A stretch of 42,580 nt of DNA from DASXBJ01 sp036491755 (GCA_036491755.1 DASXBJ010000001.1:1-42580), one strand, 5' to 3'. Shown: positions 25,671 through 33,479, counted from the first letter of the stretch. The notes: generated by a model from the letters alone, not told the origin. Made by a program: numbers and translations.

Positions 25671-25706
25671 CTGCCCGAGGACCCTCCCCGTCCCGCGTTT
25701 CGAGGT

Positions 25707-26054
25707 TTACGCGGCCGCCTCCTGCTGCTTCGGACCCAGGGCCTCCAGATGGTCCACGACCACCTCGGTCCGGGAGCGCTTCTGGCCCGCCGTGTCCTCC
25801 CAGGTCCTCGTCTGCAGGCGCCCCTCCACGTACATCTGACGGCCTTTGTGCAGATACTGGCCGGCGAACTCGGCGGTCTTGCCGAAGGCGACCAGGTGGT
25901 GGAACTCCGTCTGCTCGCGCGCATTGCCGTCGTCGTCCTTGCCCTTGTACGTGTTCGTGGCCAGCCTGATGTTGGCGACGTAAGTTCCTTTGGGCGTCGC
26001 CTTGACCTCCGGGTCCGCCACCAGGTTGCCGATCAGTAAGACCTTGTTGACCAT
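25707..26054 (-). CDS. ssb: Single-stranded DNA-binding protein, short form
   Basis: A 115-aa OB-fold protein. VNKVLLIGNLVADPEVKATPKGTYVANIRLATN and the C-terminal GRLQTRTWED segment are characteristic of bacterial SSB, which coats single-stranded DNA. The protein ends soon after the OB fold (EALGPKQQEAAA). It lacks the Gly/Pro-rich linker and the acidic DDIPF-type tip that recruits repair and replication partners. It may therefore be an accessory SSB, for instance for DNA transfer. A strong GGAGGTGAT precedes the ATG. Its promoter carries the 15-bp box also found before the VirB2-like operon and the 129-aa membrane protein. Confidence 0.95.
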   Translation of the reverse strand: MVNKVLLIGNLVADPEVKATPKGTYVANIRLATNTYKGKDDDGNAREQTEFHHLVAFGKTAEFAGQYLHKGRQMYVEGRLQTRTWEDTAGQKRSRTEVVVDHLEALGPKQQEAAA

Positions 26055-26081
26055 CGCATCACCTCCGTGAAATTGATTCCA

Positions 26082-26123
26082 AACTTAGGCGCGTCGCGAC
26101 ACGATTCCAACCCAGGCTGTTAA
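26082..26123 (-). promoter_or_regulatory. Shared-box promoter of ssb
   Basis: On the minus strand: box TTAACAGCCTGGGTT (26123-26109), then 21 nt, then -10 TAAGTT (26087-26082). A -35 candidate, TTGGAA, begins at the last TT of the box with a 17-nt spacer. The box overlaps the stop codon of the M23 peptidase gene. The leader of about 20 nt contains the Shine-Dalgarno. The same box and spacing occur at 27805-27846 and 41245-41286. Confidence 0.65.
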
Positions 26124-26617
26124 GACGCAAGCCAGGCCACGGGATCTACAGATGTGCGATCCACCTGGACCTCGAAATGGACGTGCGACCCGGTCGCCCT
26201 GCCGGTGGCTCCGACGAGTCCGATGAGCTGGCCCGGAGCAACCGTCGCGCCGCTCTGCGTCCGAAACGCGGACAGGTGGCAATAGAAGAGGCGGACGTGG
26301 GCGTCGGCGGTCACCACGACGAACATGCCTGCCCCATTCGGATCAAAACCGAGGCGCGCGACGCCAAACGTGGCCGACCGGACCTCAGTGCCGGTCGGAG
26401 CCGCCAGATCGACCCCAGTGTGGATGTGGCCGCCGGGGCAGAACGGATCGACAGGTTCGAGCTCGAGGCTGGTGCAGCCGAACTTCTGACTGATCACCGC
26501 ACCGACGACCACCTCCCCGAGCGACAAGCGCACGTGACTCGGCATCTGGGACGCGACGACCAGCCAGACGAACAACGCCCCCACCGCCATCGCGGCCACC
26601 CGCGCGGCGGCGATCAC
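26120..26617 (-). CDS. M23-family metallopeptidase, membrane-anchored
   Basis: A 165-aa protein with an N-terminal transmembrane anchor (about 5-24, AARVAAMAVGALFVWLVVA) and an extracytoplasmic LytM/M23 zinc peptidase domain. The metal ligands are complete: H66 and D70 in HIHTGVD, and H147 in SHVHFEV. H114 in FYCHLS is the catalytic His. It should cleave peptide crosslinks in peptidoglycan. GTG 26617 overlaps the TrbL-like stop as GTGA. Its place after VirB2-like and TrbL-like genes suggests that it opens the wall for a secretion or transfer channel, as lytic enzymes do in type IV systems. Confidence 0.9.
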   Translation of the reverse strand: MIAAARVAAMAVGALFVWLVVASQMPSHVRLSLGEVVVGAVISQKFGCTSLELEPVDPFCPGGHIHTGVDLAAPTGTEVRSATFGVARLGFDPNGAGMFVVVTADAHVRLFYCHLSAFRTQSGATVAPGQLIGLVGATGRATGSHVHFEVQVDRTSVDPVAWLAS

Positions 26618-27510
26618 GCCTTCGCCACCGCGTGCTCGATGTGCTTGAACGCTTCAGTGACCGTCGACTGCAGCTTGTGGGCCGCCTTCTCGCTGCCGCC
26701 CAACGCGCCGGGCACTTTGAACACGATCAGAAGTGCCGCGAGCGCAAACAGGTGATGCACCGGCGTGCTGCCATTCTTCTCGAGCGCGAACCCTATGGCG
26801 AGCACGAACAGCTGAGCCGGCTGCATCAGCAAATTGCTGGTGAAGTTGTCCGCCCACTGCTTGGAGATGTGATGTGTTTCGGGCAACGCCGAGAGCAGAC
26901 CGGCAATGGGCGCGGTGATGGCGAGCACGATGAGGATCGCGTACCGGATGAAGTAAGTGATCGCCAGCACGTCGTATCCGACGGCGAGGATCGCCGTCGT
27001 GACGATTTCCCAAATTCCTTCACCTGGACCGTACGCGGACCTGTTGAGCAAATCGCTCGGACGATCCAGCACGACGAAGCCCTGGATCACGGTGCACAGC
27101 GTGTTGGTGATGTCGATTGCCGCCTGGAAGAGAGGCAGGCAAAAATTGATGAGCACGACGGCCAGGAACAGGCGCGGCAGCAGAATCCTGGCGGTGTACT
27201 GGCTGCGCAGGCCGTGTCCCCACATGATCCGGTACGCGGCCCACATCGCGATCAAAACCAGGGCGCCGTTGGCGGACAGCTGCACCTTCGGCTCGAAGAG
27301 CGCGATCGTGGCGTTGCGGGTGAAAGCGCCGCTGCCCTCGAAATCCTTGGTGCTCAGGATGAAGTCGAACCAGACCTTGTCCAGCAAGCCGACGGTGTCG
27401 TTGAGCAGGAGCACGACGAGGTCCTTCGGGTGCGCGAGGGGCCACAGGATGTCGGCGATCTGCGTGAGCCGGACAAGGACGGTCTGAACCTGGCCGATCA
27501 GCTGGTCCAT
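26614..27510 (-). CDS. TrbL/VirB6-like polytopic membrane protein
   Basis: A 298-aa protein with about six hydrophobic segments between residues 75 and 275. Examples are ANGALVLIAMWAAYRI, LFLAVVLINFCLPLF, and FIRYAILIVLAITAPIAGLLSALPETHH. The block LLMQPAQLFVLAIGFALEKNG and then LLIVFKVPGALGG resembles TrbL/VirB6 inner-membrane channel proteins annotated in Chloroflexota and Actinobacteriota; this is by memory of the pattern. An amphipathic tail ends the protein. The ATG directly abuts the VirB2-like stop codon. No VirB4, VirD4 or relaxase is present in the window. Confidence 0.72.
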   Translation of the reverse strand: MDQLIGQVQTVLVRLTQIADILWPLAHPKDLVVLLLNDTVGLLDKVWFDFILSTKDFEGSGAFTRNATIALFEPKVQLSANGALVLIAMWAAYRIMWGHGLRSQYTARILLPRLFLAVVLINFCLPLFQAAIDITNTLCTVIQGFVVLDRPSDLLNRSAYGPGEGIWEIVTTAILAVGYDVLAITYFIRYAILIVLAITAPIAGLLSALPETHHISKQWADNFTSNLLMQPAQLFVLAIGFALEKNGSTPVHHLFALAALLIVFKVPGALGGSEKAAHKLQSTVTEAFKHIEHAVAKA

Positions 27511-27777
27511 CTAGTGCGGCGCGTTCGGCACCGAGCTCGTGAGGATCGAGACCAGCGAGCTTGCGACCTCCACCCCGATCGTCCCGACGACGATCCGCTG
27601 AATCCACTGCTTGGCCGCCAGTGCGGACTTGGATTCCACGGCCGTGATCTTCCAGATGAACGCGAAGATGAAGGCCAGGGCGCCGATCGAACCGACCAGG
27701 GCCTGGCCGATGTGCGTCCAGGTGAGGATCAGGTTCTGAATCGAGCTGATGTCGGGGGTCGAGTCAAGAAACAGCAT
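27511..27777 (-). CDS. VirB2/TrbC-like small membrane protein (pilin-like)
   Basis: An 88-aa protein with two hydrophobic helices, about 26-45 (GQALVGSIGALAFIFAFIW) and 63-82 (RIVVGTIGVEVASSLVSIL). A short positively charged loop with KQWIQR separates them. Size, topology and position before a TrbL-like gene match VirB2/TrbC-type subunits, although sequence similarity cannot be shown by eye. GGAGGT lies 6 nt before the ATG. It is the first gene of the operon driven by the shared-box promoter at 27805-27846. Confidence 0.65.
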   Translation of the reverse strand: MLFLDSTPDISSIQNLILTWTHIGQALVGSIGALAFIFAFIWKITAVESKSALAAKQWIQRIVVGTIGVEVASSLVSILTSSVPNAPH

Positions 27778-27804
27778 GCGAAACCTCCAGGCGTTTTGAG
27801 CCGG

Positions 27805-27846
27805 AGATTAGGAGCCGGACCGTGTATCAGGAACCCAGCCTGTTAA
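27805..27846 (-). promoter_or_regulatory. Shared-box promoter of the VirB2-like/TrbL-like/M23 operon
   Basis: On the minus strand: box TTAACAGGCTGGGTT (27846-27832), 21 nt, then -10 TAATCT (27810-27805). The -35 candidate TTCCTG has a 17-nt spacer. Box sequence and box-to-hexamer distance equal those before ssb and the 129-aa protein gene. Confidence 0.65.
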
Positions 27847-27919
27847 TCCTGCCTTTGGATGTAACGGTCCGTCAAAGGGGGTTAGTAACTGTCTCCTCGG
27901 AGGGTGCGTTCCCACCAGC

Positions 27920-28984
27920 ATGAAATGGGCAGGGCTGGCGCTGATCGCGCTGCTCGGTGCCTGCGCTGCTCCCGGCGTACCCGAGGCCCGCGGCCAGTCG
28001 CCGGCGGTCGTTGACTCGCCCACTCCCAGTCCCTCGATGGTGCCGGCCACGATGCCCATAAGCCAGGTTGCCTTCTCGTGCCGGCTCCCGGTCTATGTGT
28101 GGGCCGAAAGCCATCAGGGAGAGGCGATGGGCGACGTCATCGAGTTTCCGGCCGGGACGGTCACACCCGACCCTGCCTCGGTGAGCATGCGACTCCTATA
28201 TCGCCCTGGAGCAGAACTCTATGACTACTCCGGCTTTCCTTTTTTCGATCGCGCCTACTTGCGCTGGCTGCCGGTGACCCGAAACGCGGTCTCGCCGGAT
28301 GGAGCCTATTACGCATACACAGACAGGGCTCTGCTGACACCCAGCACCACCGCCCAAGGTCTTCGCGCCACCATCCACGTCGTCGCTGTCGAAACTGGAG
28401 TCGACCTGGCCTTCGACGGGGGAGACTGGTCCGCCCCATACGTCGTTCTCGATTACTCAGCCGAAGGCATCTACCTCATAACGACAGCGGGGGTCTATGC
28501 CGGCCTCTGGCTCATGGATCCCACCACTGGAAGCGTCACAAGGATTGCCAACCTTTCAAATGTCCAGGGCAACGCCGGGGGCAACTTCTTCTGGGTAGGC
28601 ACTGCGAACCCAAGCGATCCCAACCCAATGGTTGGTATCGCGCCCGATCAGCTCGACAGGCTCAACCTGGTTGATGGCAGTCGAGTTGCGTGGTTCTATC
28701 GGCCGGGAAGCTCAGTGCTCTTGGTCGGCCAGGACGTGAGCGGTCACGCAATCATCTTGGTCAGCGGCGTCGACGGATCGACGGAGCTGTTCCTGCTGCT
28801 GGGACCCCAGAGCAGTCGATCGATTCTGAAGTTCGGCAGTGGCGCCACCGACCTCGCTTTTCCGATCGCAGACCAGCATGGCGTCTGGTTCGGCAGCCCA
28901 CATGGCATCTACCTGTACTCCGACGCCGGCGGGCTCCAGAAGGTCTCGAGTCAGCCCGGTTACCCGGCCAACGGCTGCATCTGA
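27920..28984 (+). CDS. Predicted lipoprotein with possible beta-propeller-like repeats
   Basis: A 354-aa exported protein. The signal peptide MKWAGLALIALLGAC ends in a lipobox, with C15 as the lipidation site. A Ser/Pro-rich linker to about residue 45 follows. The remainder is beta-rich, with repeated hydrophobic strands ending in Gly or Asp turns (for example YSAEGIYLITTAGVYAGLWLMD and GVWFGSPHGIYLYSDAGG), like a WD40/TolB-type propeller. No function is known. The coding region is less GC-rich than its neighbours, a possible sign of transfer. It lies divergent from the VirB2-like operon across 142 nt. Confidence 0.75.
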   Translation: MKWAGLALIALLGACAAPGVPEARGQSPAVVDSPTPSPSMVPATMPISQVAFSCRLPVYVWAESHQGEAMGDVIEFPAGTVTPDPASVSMRLLYRPGAELYDYSGFPFFDRAYLRWLPVTRNAVSPDGAYYAYTDRALLTPSTTAQGLRATIHVVAVETGVDLAFDGGDWSAPYVVLDYSAEGIYLITTAGVYAGLWLMDPTTGSVTRIANLSNVQGNAGGNFFWVGTANPSDPNPMVGIAPDQLDRLNLVDGSRVAWFYRPGSSVLLVGQDVSGHAIILVSGVDGSTELFLLLGPQSSRSILKFGSGATDLAFPIADQHGVWFGSPHGIYLYSDAGGLQKVSSQPGYPANGCI

Positions 28985-28988
28985 AACT

Positions 28989-29498
28989 TCAGCCCGTGCG
29001 GCTGTAGGTCTGGTCCGCGAGGAACTGGGACCGCGGGCACGGGTCAGAGCCCATCGAGGTGAAATGGAGGGCGCCGCCCGAAAGCGTCCATGTGTAGCGT
29101 CCCACGCCGTCCGGCAGCTTGATCCCGCAGGTCGCCCCGCTGAAGAAGTCCATCTCGGACCCCTTCACGACCGCGCCTCCGCCGCCGTTGGCGAACCCGG
29201 AGACGTTGGTCGTCCAGTTGTATGTCGTGGCGGTGAAGGTGAGCTTGAACATGCACGTCGCGACGGTCACCGGCGGGGTGCAAGAGCTGCCGGCGATGGC
29301 GTATGCGGCCGGCGCCGGCAGCAGCCAATCGCCCAATAGCTGGTCGGGCACGGGTCCGCCCGGCGGAGGGCTCGCCGCTGGGGAGGGCGATGCCGCGGTC
29401 CCGCCATTCGCGGAAGGGCTCGATTGGCCGCATGCGGAGGCGACCAATACCAACGCAATGAGCGCGCCTGCCGCGGAACCTACGCCGAGGACCTTCAT
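28989..29498 (-). CDS. Predicted small lipoprotein
   Basis: A 169-aa lipoprotein. The signal sequence ends at LVASAC with lipidation at C23, and a Ser/Ala/Pro/Gly linker runs to about residue 50. The globular part, GDWLLP to FLADQTYSRTG, has three further Cys and alternating strands, like small lipocalin-type domains that bind hydrophobic ligands. This is a guess from pattern only. Its stop lies 4 nt from that of the convergent lipoprotein. Upstream lies the hairpin at 29550-29568. Confidence 0.72.
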   Translation of the reverse strand: MKVLGVGSAAGALIALVLVASACGQSSPSANGGTAASPSPAASPPPGGPVPDQLLGDWLLPAPAAYAIAGSSCTPPVTVATCMFKLTFTATTYNWTTNVSGFANGGGGAVVKGSEMDFFSGATCGIKLPDGVGRYTWTLSGGALHFTSMGSDPCPRSQFLADQTYSRTG

Positions 29499-29549
29499 GA
29501 GGTTCGCTGGAGGTTACACCCGCCCGATCGCCGTGGCTATCATTTCGCC

Positions 29550-29568
29550 GATCGAGGTTGCCTCGATC
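29550..29568. promoter_or_regulatory. Perfect 8-bp inverted repeat between the TetR gene and the lipoprotein gene
   Basis: GATCGAGG-TTG-CCTCGATC. It lies 46-65 nt beyond the TetR stop codon and about 52 nt upstream of the lipoprotein ATG on the same strand. It may be a terminator without a U-run or an operator for the lipoprotein gene. Confidence 0.45.
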
Positions 29569-29614
29569 TCATGTGGAGATCACGGAGCAGGCAGCTCGCC
29601 TTCCTACGCGGCCT

Positions 29615-30772
29615 CTAGCGCCGGGACCGGACGCGGCTCTCGACTCCGTCGAGCAGAATGTCCAGCGCGCCCGCCGGCTTGCCGGCAGGCTCAGCGGCCG
29701 GCGCCGGCTCGGCGGGTGGCGCCGATCTCACGTGAGTGTCGACGTTGACCTGCACCGCGCCGCCGCTTATGCGCAGCTGATATCGATTAGCAGCCGCGGC
29801 GGCGCCCTCCTCGCTTTCCCACCGCGAATCCGCAACCGCTGCCTTGATCGAATGATCGTCGAGCTTGAGCCGGACGGCGCCGGCGCTGATGTCAGCGGCC
29901 ATGGGCGTGCCGGGCGGGCGGTGGATCGTGACTCCCACCACGCCGCCGGAGACCTCGATCGGCACGACACCGCGAGGCATGGGTAGGAAGCACTCGACCT
30001 TCGCGGCGCCGCTGTCCAGCTTGATGGCGCGGACATCGATGCCGCCCACTTCCAGCACGCTGTTCCACGTCGCGCCCTGGACCTGGAACCGCCAGGGGTG
30101 GGCTGGGCTCAACTCGATCTCGCCCAGTCCGACTCCCCGCAGCCGCCGGACCACGACCGTTTCACCGCGAACGATCGCCGGGGCGGCCGTGGCCCGGTCG
30201 CGGGCTGTCCGGATCAGGCCATGCATCCCGCTGCCGCTCCGCACCAACACGCCCCGCGAACCCGAATCGATGGCAATGGACGCGACAGAACCGGGAAGGG
30301 GCGACGGCTCCATGGCCGCCGGCGAGGCGATGAGCTTTGCGATCGCCATCAAAGCGACCTCTGACGCCTCGGCGGAGGGCAGGCCGGCGCTCCGCAGCCC
30401 ACTACTCATCTGCTCGTAGGTGCCGCTACGCAGCAGCGAGTCCGGCACCTCGATCAGGATCCGGCTCGCGTCCTTCTGACCCGCCACCCGCTCGCTCAAC
30501 GCGGCGCCGGCATCGATGAAGGCCGCTCGCCAATCCGCTCCGCGGGAAGGCCGTACGGAATCCAGCAGCGATTCGGCCAGCAGCTCCACGAGCTCGCGGC
30601 GATCGCGAACGTGCCAGTACAGGGACGCTGCCTTGACCTGAAGGCGGTCGGCCAGAGCCCGCATCGAAAGCCCCTCGAGGCCCTCTTCGTTGATCAAGGC
30701 GAGCGCCGCCTCGACCACTCGCTCCCGGGTCAACCCAGTCTGCCTGGCCGCTGCCTCGGGGCTCATTTCCAT
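29615..30772 (-). CDS. TetR-family regulator with an extra C-terminal beta-rich domain
   Basis: A 385-aa regulator, nearly twice the usual 190-220 aa of the family. Residues 15-60 are the TetR helix-turn-helix (LSMRALADRLQVKAASLYWHV). Helical ligand-binding sequence runs to about residue 180. From about 195 to 360 there is a different, beta-rich domain, with repeats such as GGVVGVTIHRPPG, ISAGAVRLKLDD and RISGGAVQVNVDTH that recall DUF4097/LiaF-type beta-solenoid domains. Its role is unknown. ATG 30772 has AGGAG 7 nt upstream. The gene faces a 45-aa membrane protein across two CTAAC-N3-GTTAG sites, so autoregulation is likely. Confidence 0.85.
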   Translation of the reverse strand: MEMSPEAAARQTGLTRERVVEAALALINEEGLEGLSMRALADRLQVKAASLYWHVRDRRELVELLAESLLDSVRPSRGADWRAAFIDAGAALSERVAGQKDASRILIEVPDSLLRSGTYEQMSSGLRSAGLPSAEASEVALMAIAKLIASPAAMEPSPLPGSVASIAIDSGSRGVLVRSGSGMHGLIRTARDRATAAPAIVRGETVVVRRLRGVGLGEIELSPAHPWRFQVQGATWNSVLEVGGIDVRAIKLDSGAAKVECFLPMPRGVVPIEVSGGVVGVTIHRPPGTPMAADISAGAVRLKLDDHSIKAAVADSRWESEEGAAAAANRYQLRISGGAVQVNVDTHVRSAPPAEPAPAAEPAGKPAGALDILLDGVESRVRSRR

Positions 30773-30802
30773 GTGATTCTCCTCTATTTCTCTTAGGGCC
30801 AC

Positions 30803-30832
30803 TTGCAAACCTAACGCTGTTAGAGGTACAGT
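30803..30832 (+). promoter_or_regulatory. Promoter of the 45-aa membrane protein gene
   Basis: -35 TTGCAA (30803-30808), an 18-nt spacer and -10 TACAGT (30827-30832). Operator 1 lies wholly in the spacer, so bound repressor would block RNA polymerase. On the other strand TACTGT (30833-30828) could be the -10 for the TetR gene, giving overlapping divergent promoters. Confidence 0.55.
30811..30823. promoter_or_regulatory. TetR operator 1: CTAACGCTGTTAG
   Basis: Inverted repeat CTAAC-GCT-GTTAG placed within the divergent promoter. A second copy with identical arms lies 35 bp away. Confidence 0.65.
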
Positions 30833-30845
30833 AGCACCAACGCCA

Positions 30846-30858
30846 CTAACACCGTTAG
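30846..30858. promoter_or_regulatory. TetR operator 2: CTAACACCGTTAG
   Basis: Inverted repeat CTAAC-ACC-GTTAG, with the same arms as operator 1. It lies just downstream of the predicted transcription start of the plus-strand gene and upstream of the TetR gene. Two sites 35 bp apart suggest two dimers or looping. Confidence 0.65.
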
Positions 30859-30874
30859 CTTGAGGAGAATCCAA

Positions 30875-31012
30875 ATGAGCGGAACAGAACGAGGCAGCGA
30901 GATGGACCCAGTGGTCGGTGCCTGGCACGGCTGGGCTTCCCCGGTCGGCCTGGGCCTGTTTTTCGTCCTGGTCGCGATCGCGTTCGACCTGGTCAGGCTT
31001 GCCCTCAAGTGA
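30875..31012 (+). CDS. 45-aa single-pass membrane protein
   Basis: A short gene of 45 codons: MSGTERGSEMDPVVGAWHGW, then a hydrophobic helix (about 22-40, PVGLGLFFVLVAIAFDLV), ending RLALK. GAGGAG lies 7 nt before the ATG, with the regulated promoter at 30803-30832 upstream. The N-terminus should be outside or polar, with the basic end cytoplasmic. No family is known. Its only apparent regulator is the divergent TetR protein. It may be a small stress or transport accessory protein; this is inference. Confidence 0.65.
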   Translation: MSGTERGSEMDPVVGAWHGWASPVGLGLFFVLVAIAFDLVRLALK

Positions 31013-31066
31013 ACCGCAAGGTCGCGAGCTCACCTCGCCGCGGCCGGCCCGATAAGAATTCTGGAC

Positions 31067-31095
31067 TTGACAAGCCCAGTTCAACCCCATATAGT
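31067..31095 (+). promoter_or_regulatory. Near-consensus sigma-70 promoter of the PadR gene
   Basis: TTGACA (31067-31072), a 17-nt spacer and TATAGT (31090-31095), the strongest promoter match in the window. It rules out TTG 31067 as the translation start and places the PadR ATG at 31112 about 10 nt after the expected transcription start. Confidence 0.75.
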
Positions 31096-31111
31096 CGACA
31101 ACGATCAATCG

Positions 31112-31738
31112 ATGGCTACTAATCGACGTCTACCAAGAACGACGCTGGCGCTGGCGATCCTCTCGCTGCTTGCTGAGGCGCCAACGCACCCTTACGAGAT
31201 GAAACAGAAGATCCGCGAACGAGGGATCGACAGGGCGATTCCTGCCCGGGGCGCTTCGGTCTACGACGCCGTCGAGCAGCTCCACAGGGCCGGCTTCATC
31301 GAGCCGGCGGAGACCAGCCGGGACGGTCGACGGCCCGAGCGCACCATCTATCGCATCACGTCCGCCGGCACCGACGAGCTGGAGGCCTGGCTGCGCCAGA
31401 TGCTCGAGGAGCCCTCTCGGGAGTACCCCCGGTTCGGCGCGGCGCTGATGTTCCTCGGCGTGCTGCACCACAAGGAGGAAGCCCTCAAGGTGCTCGAGCG
31501 CCGGGCGGCTGCGTTTGAGGTGCAGATCGCCGCCGGCGAGGCTCTGCTGCGGTCAGTCCGCGAAGCGAACCTGGGCTATCCGCATGGTCCTCTCCCGAGA
31601 CTGTTCTCGATCGAGGAGGAGTACGCGCAGGCGATGCGACGGGCGGAGCTCTCGTGGCTTCGGCAGACCATCGCCGAGCTCAAGGACGGGTCCCTGGAGT
31701 GGCCGCCGATACTCGAGAGCTTGTGGCCTGTGGCCTGA
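31112..31738 (+). CDS. PadR-family transcriptional regulator
   Basis: A 208-aa regulator with an N-terminal winged-helix PadR domain: TLALAILSLLAEAPTHPYEMKQKI opens the family fold, and SVYDAVEQLHRAGFIEP to RTIYRITSAG is the recognition helix and wing. The C-terminal half is helical (Vir_act_alpha_C-like dimerisation region). PadR proteins commonly repress multidrug or phenolic-acid exporters, and an MFS exporter follows 139 nt downstream on the same strand. The ATG is set by the promoter at 31067-31095; the frame is open further upstream, but that would start inside the -35. Confidence 0.9.
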   Translation: MATNRRLPRTTLALAILSLLAEAPTHPYEMKQKIRERGIDRAIPARGASVYDAVEQLHRAGFIEPAETSRDGRRPERTIYRITSAGTDELEAWLRQMLEEPSREYPRFGAALMFLGVLHHKEEALKVLERRAAAFEVQIAAGEALLRSVREANLGYPHGPLPRLFSIEEEYAQAMRRAELSWLRQTIAELKDGSLEWPPILESLWPVA

Positions 31739-31877
31739 ACTGGTCCGGCCCCCAGAGCGTGAACTCCAGGGGCCGCAGATAACCCGAGCGCGGAGTCAAC
31801 CGGCGCCCGAGACGTCCAATCGAAGGATAGCCGGGTCGACTTGGAGCCGACCACCAAATTTATGAAGGAGACGACCC

Positions 31878-33479
31878 GTGACCAAGCTTCGCAACCATCC
31901 GATGGCCGCGCTGAGCGTGCTCGTGCTCGGCCTGTTCATGACCCTGCTGGACCTGACCATCGTCAATATCGCGATCCCGTCGATTCTCGACGGGCTGCAT
32001 GCCAGCTTCGACCAGGTCCTGTGGGTGCTCAACGCCTACAGCCTGCTGTACGCCGTCCTGCTCATCACCTCAGCCAGGCTCGGCGACATCTACGGCCCTC
32101 GCAACCTGTTTGCGGTCGGCGTTGTCATCTTCACCGCCGCCTCGGTGTTCAGCGCGCTGGCGCAGGACCCGACCCAGCTCATCCTGTCGCGCTCGCTCCA
32201 GGGCCTCGGCGCCGCCGTGCTCGCGCCGCAGGGACTGCCCTTGATGATGTCGCTCTTTCCAGTGGAGAGGCGCGGCGGCGTGTTCGCAATCTATGGCGTG
32301 ATCGCCGGCCTGGCCGTGATCGCCGGACCGACCGTCGGCGGGTTCCTCGTCACCCATTTCGGCTGGCGCTCGATCTTCACCGTCAACATCCCGATCGGCG
32401 TCATCACGTTCGCCCTGGCTCTGATTCTCGTCCCCGATCTTCGACCTGGGCGGGCGCACCGCCTCGACTTGCTCGGCGTCGGGCTCGCCACCGCAGGCCT
32501 GCTTTGCGTGATCTTCGGCTTGATCGAAGGGCAGCGCTACGACTGGGGCACGGTCACCGGCGGCATCACCATCCCCGAGATCATCGGCGCAGGCGTGGTG
32601 ATTCTCGCCCTCTTCTTCTACAACCAGGCTCGCCGCCAACACGGAGAGCCACTGCTGCCGTTTGCCGTTTTCAAAGACCGCAACTTCACCTTGATGACAC
32701 TCGTGATGGCCGCCATGGGGTTTGCCATCCTCGGCCTGTACCTCCCGCTCACCATCTATATGCAGTCCGTGCTCGGCCTGAGCGCAATCGATGCCGGACT
32801 GACGATCGCCCTGCAGCCACTGGCCATGATCGTTTCGTCCGGGGTCGCCAGCAGCCTGGTCATGAGAATCAACGGCAAGTACCTTCTGATCCCGGGCCTG
32901 CTCGCCCTGGCGGCGGGCAGCGGCCTGATCGACTGGGCGGCACAGGCACACTCGGGCCGCTGGGACTTTGCGCCCGGGCTCATCGTGAGCGGCCTGGGGA
33001 TGGGCTGCATCTGGACACCGGTGTTCAGCACCGCGACCAGAGATCTTCCCTCGCATCTGGCCGGTGTCGCATCCGGAGTCATCAACACCATCCAGGAGCT
33101 CGGCGGCGTGCTGGCGAGCGCCGTGGTCGGCGCCTTCCTTCAGAATCGCCTCGCACGGGCACTCCACGACAGGGCGCTCGCGGCTTCCGGCCAGCTGCCT
33201 GCCCAGTACCGGGCCCCATTCGTCAACGGCTTCAGCAACGCCGCCCATTCGGGCTTCCAGCTCGGAGCCGGCCAGACGGGCGCGGGCTTGCAGCTGCCGG
33301 CCCAGCTGGTCGCGATCGCGCACAGCGTCTTCACGAACGCCTTCGTCGACGCCATGCACCCGACCCTGGTCCTGCCGATCGTCGTGCTCGTCCTGGCGGC
33401 CTTTGCCGCATCGTTTGCCCGGGCGCCGCGGGCAGGCGCCGCGGACGTGGGTGAGGAGCGGAAAGCGGCCGTGGCCTAA
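31878..33479 (+). CDS. MFS drug exporter, DHA2 (EmrB/QacA-like, 14 TM)
   Basis: A 533-aa major facilitator with about 14 transmembrane helices. The TM1 motif LDLTIVNIAIPSI (with D) and motif A ARLGDIYGPRNLF are typical of proton-driven drug export in the DHA2 family. The motif C-like GPTVGGFLVTHFGWRSIF lies in TM5. AAGGAG precedes GTG 31878 by 7 nt. PadR upstream is the likely repressor: the 139-nt gap has a GGTCG-N9-CGACC dyad near 31835-31854 that could be its site. The last 60 residues include a long polar loop and a final helix. Confidence 0.92.
   Translation: MTKLRNHPMAALSVLVLGLFMTLLDLTIVNIAIPSILDGLHASFDQVLWVLNAYSLLYAVLLITSARLGDIYGPRNLFAVGVVIFTAASVFSALAQDPTQLILSRSLQGLGAAVLAPQGLPLMMSLFPVERRGGVFAIYGVIAGLAVIAGPTVGGFLVTHFGWRSIFTVNIPIGVITFALALILVPDLRPGRAHRLDLLGVGLATAGLLCVIFGLIEGQRYDWGTVTGGITIPEIIGAGVVILALFFYNQARRQHGEPLLPFAVFKDRNFTLMTLVMAAMGFAILGLYLPLTIYMQSVLGLSAIDAGLTIALQPLAMIVSSGVASSLVMRINGKYLLIPGLLALAAGSGLIDWAAQAHSGRWDFAPGLIVSGLGMGCIWTPVFSTATRDLPSHLAGVASGVINTIQELGGVLASAVVGAFLQNRLARALHDRALAASGQLPAQYRAPFVNGFSNAAHSGFQLGAGQTGAGLQLPAQLVAIAHSVFTNAFVDAMHPTLVLPIVVLVLAAFAASFARAPRAGAADVGEERKAAVA

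Noticed and set aside
31067..31111. TTG start for the PadR gene
   Set aside because: The TTG is part of the -35 TTGACA of a near-consensus promoter. ATG 31112 is the natural family start.
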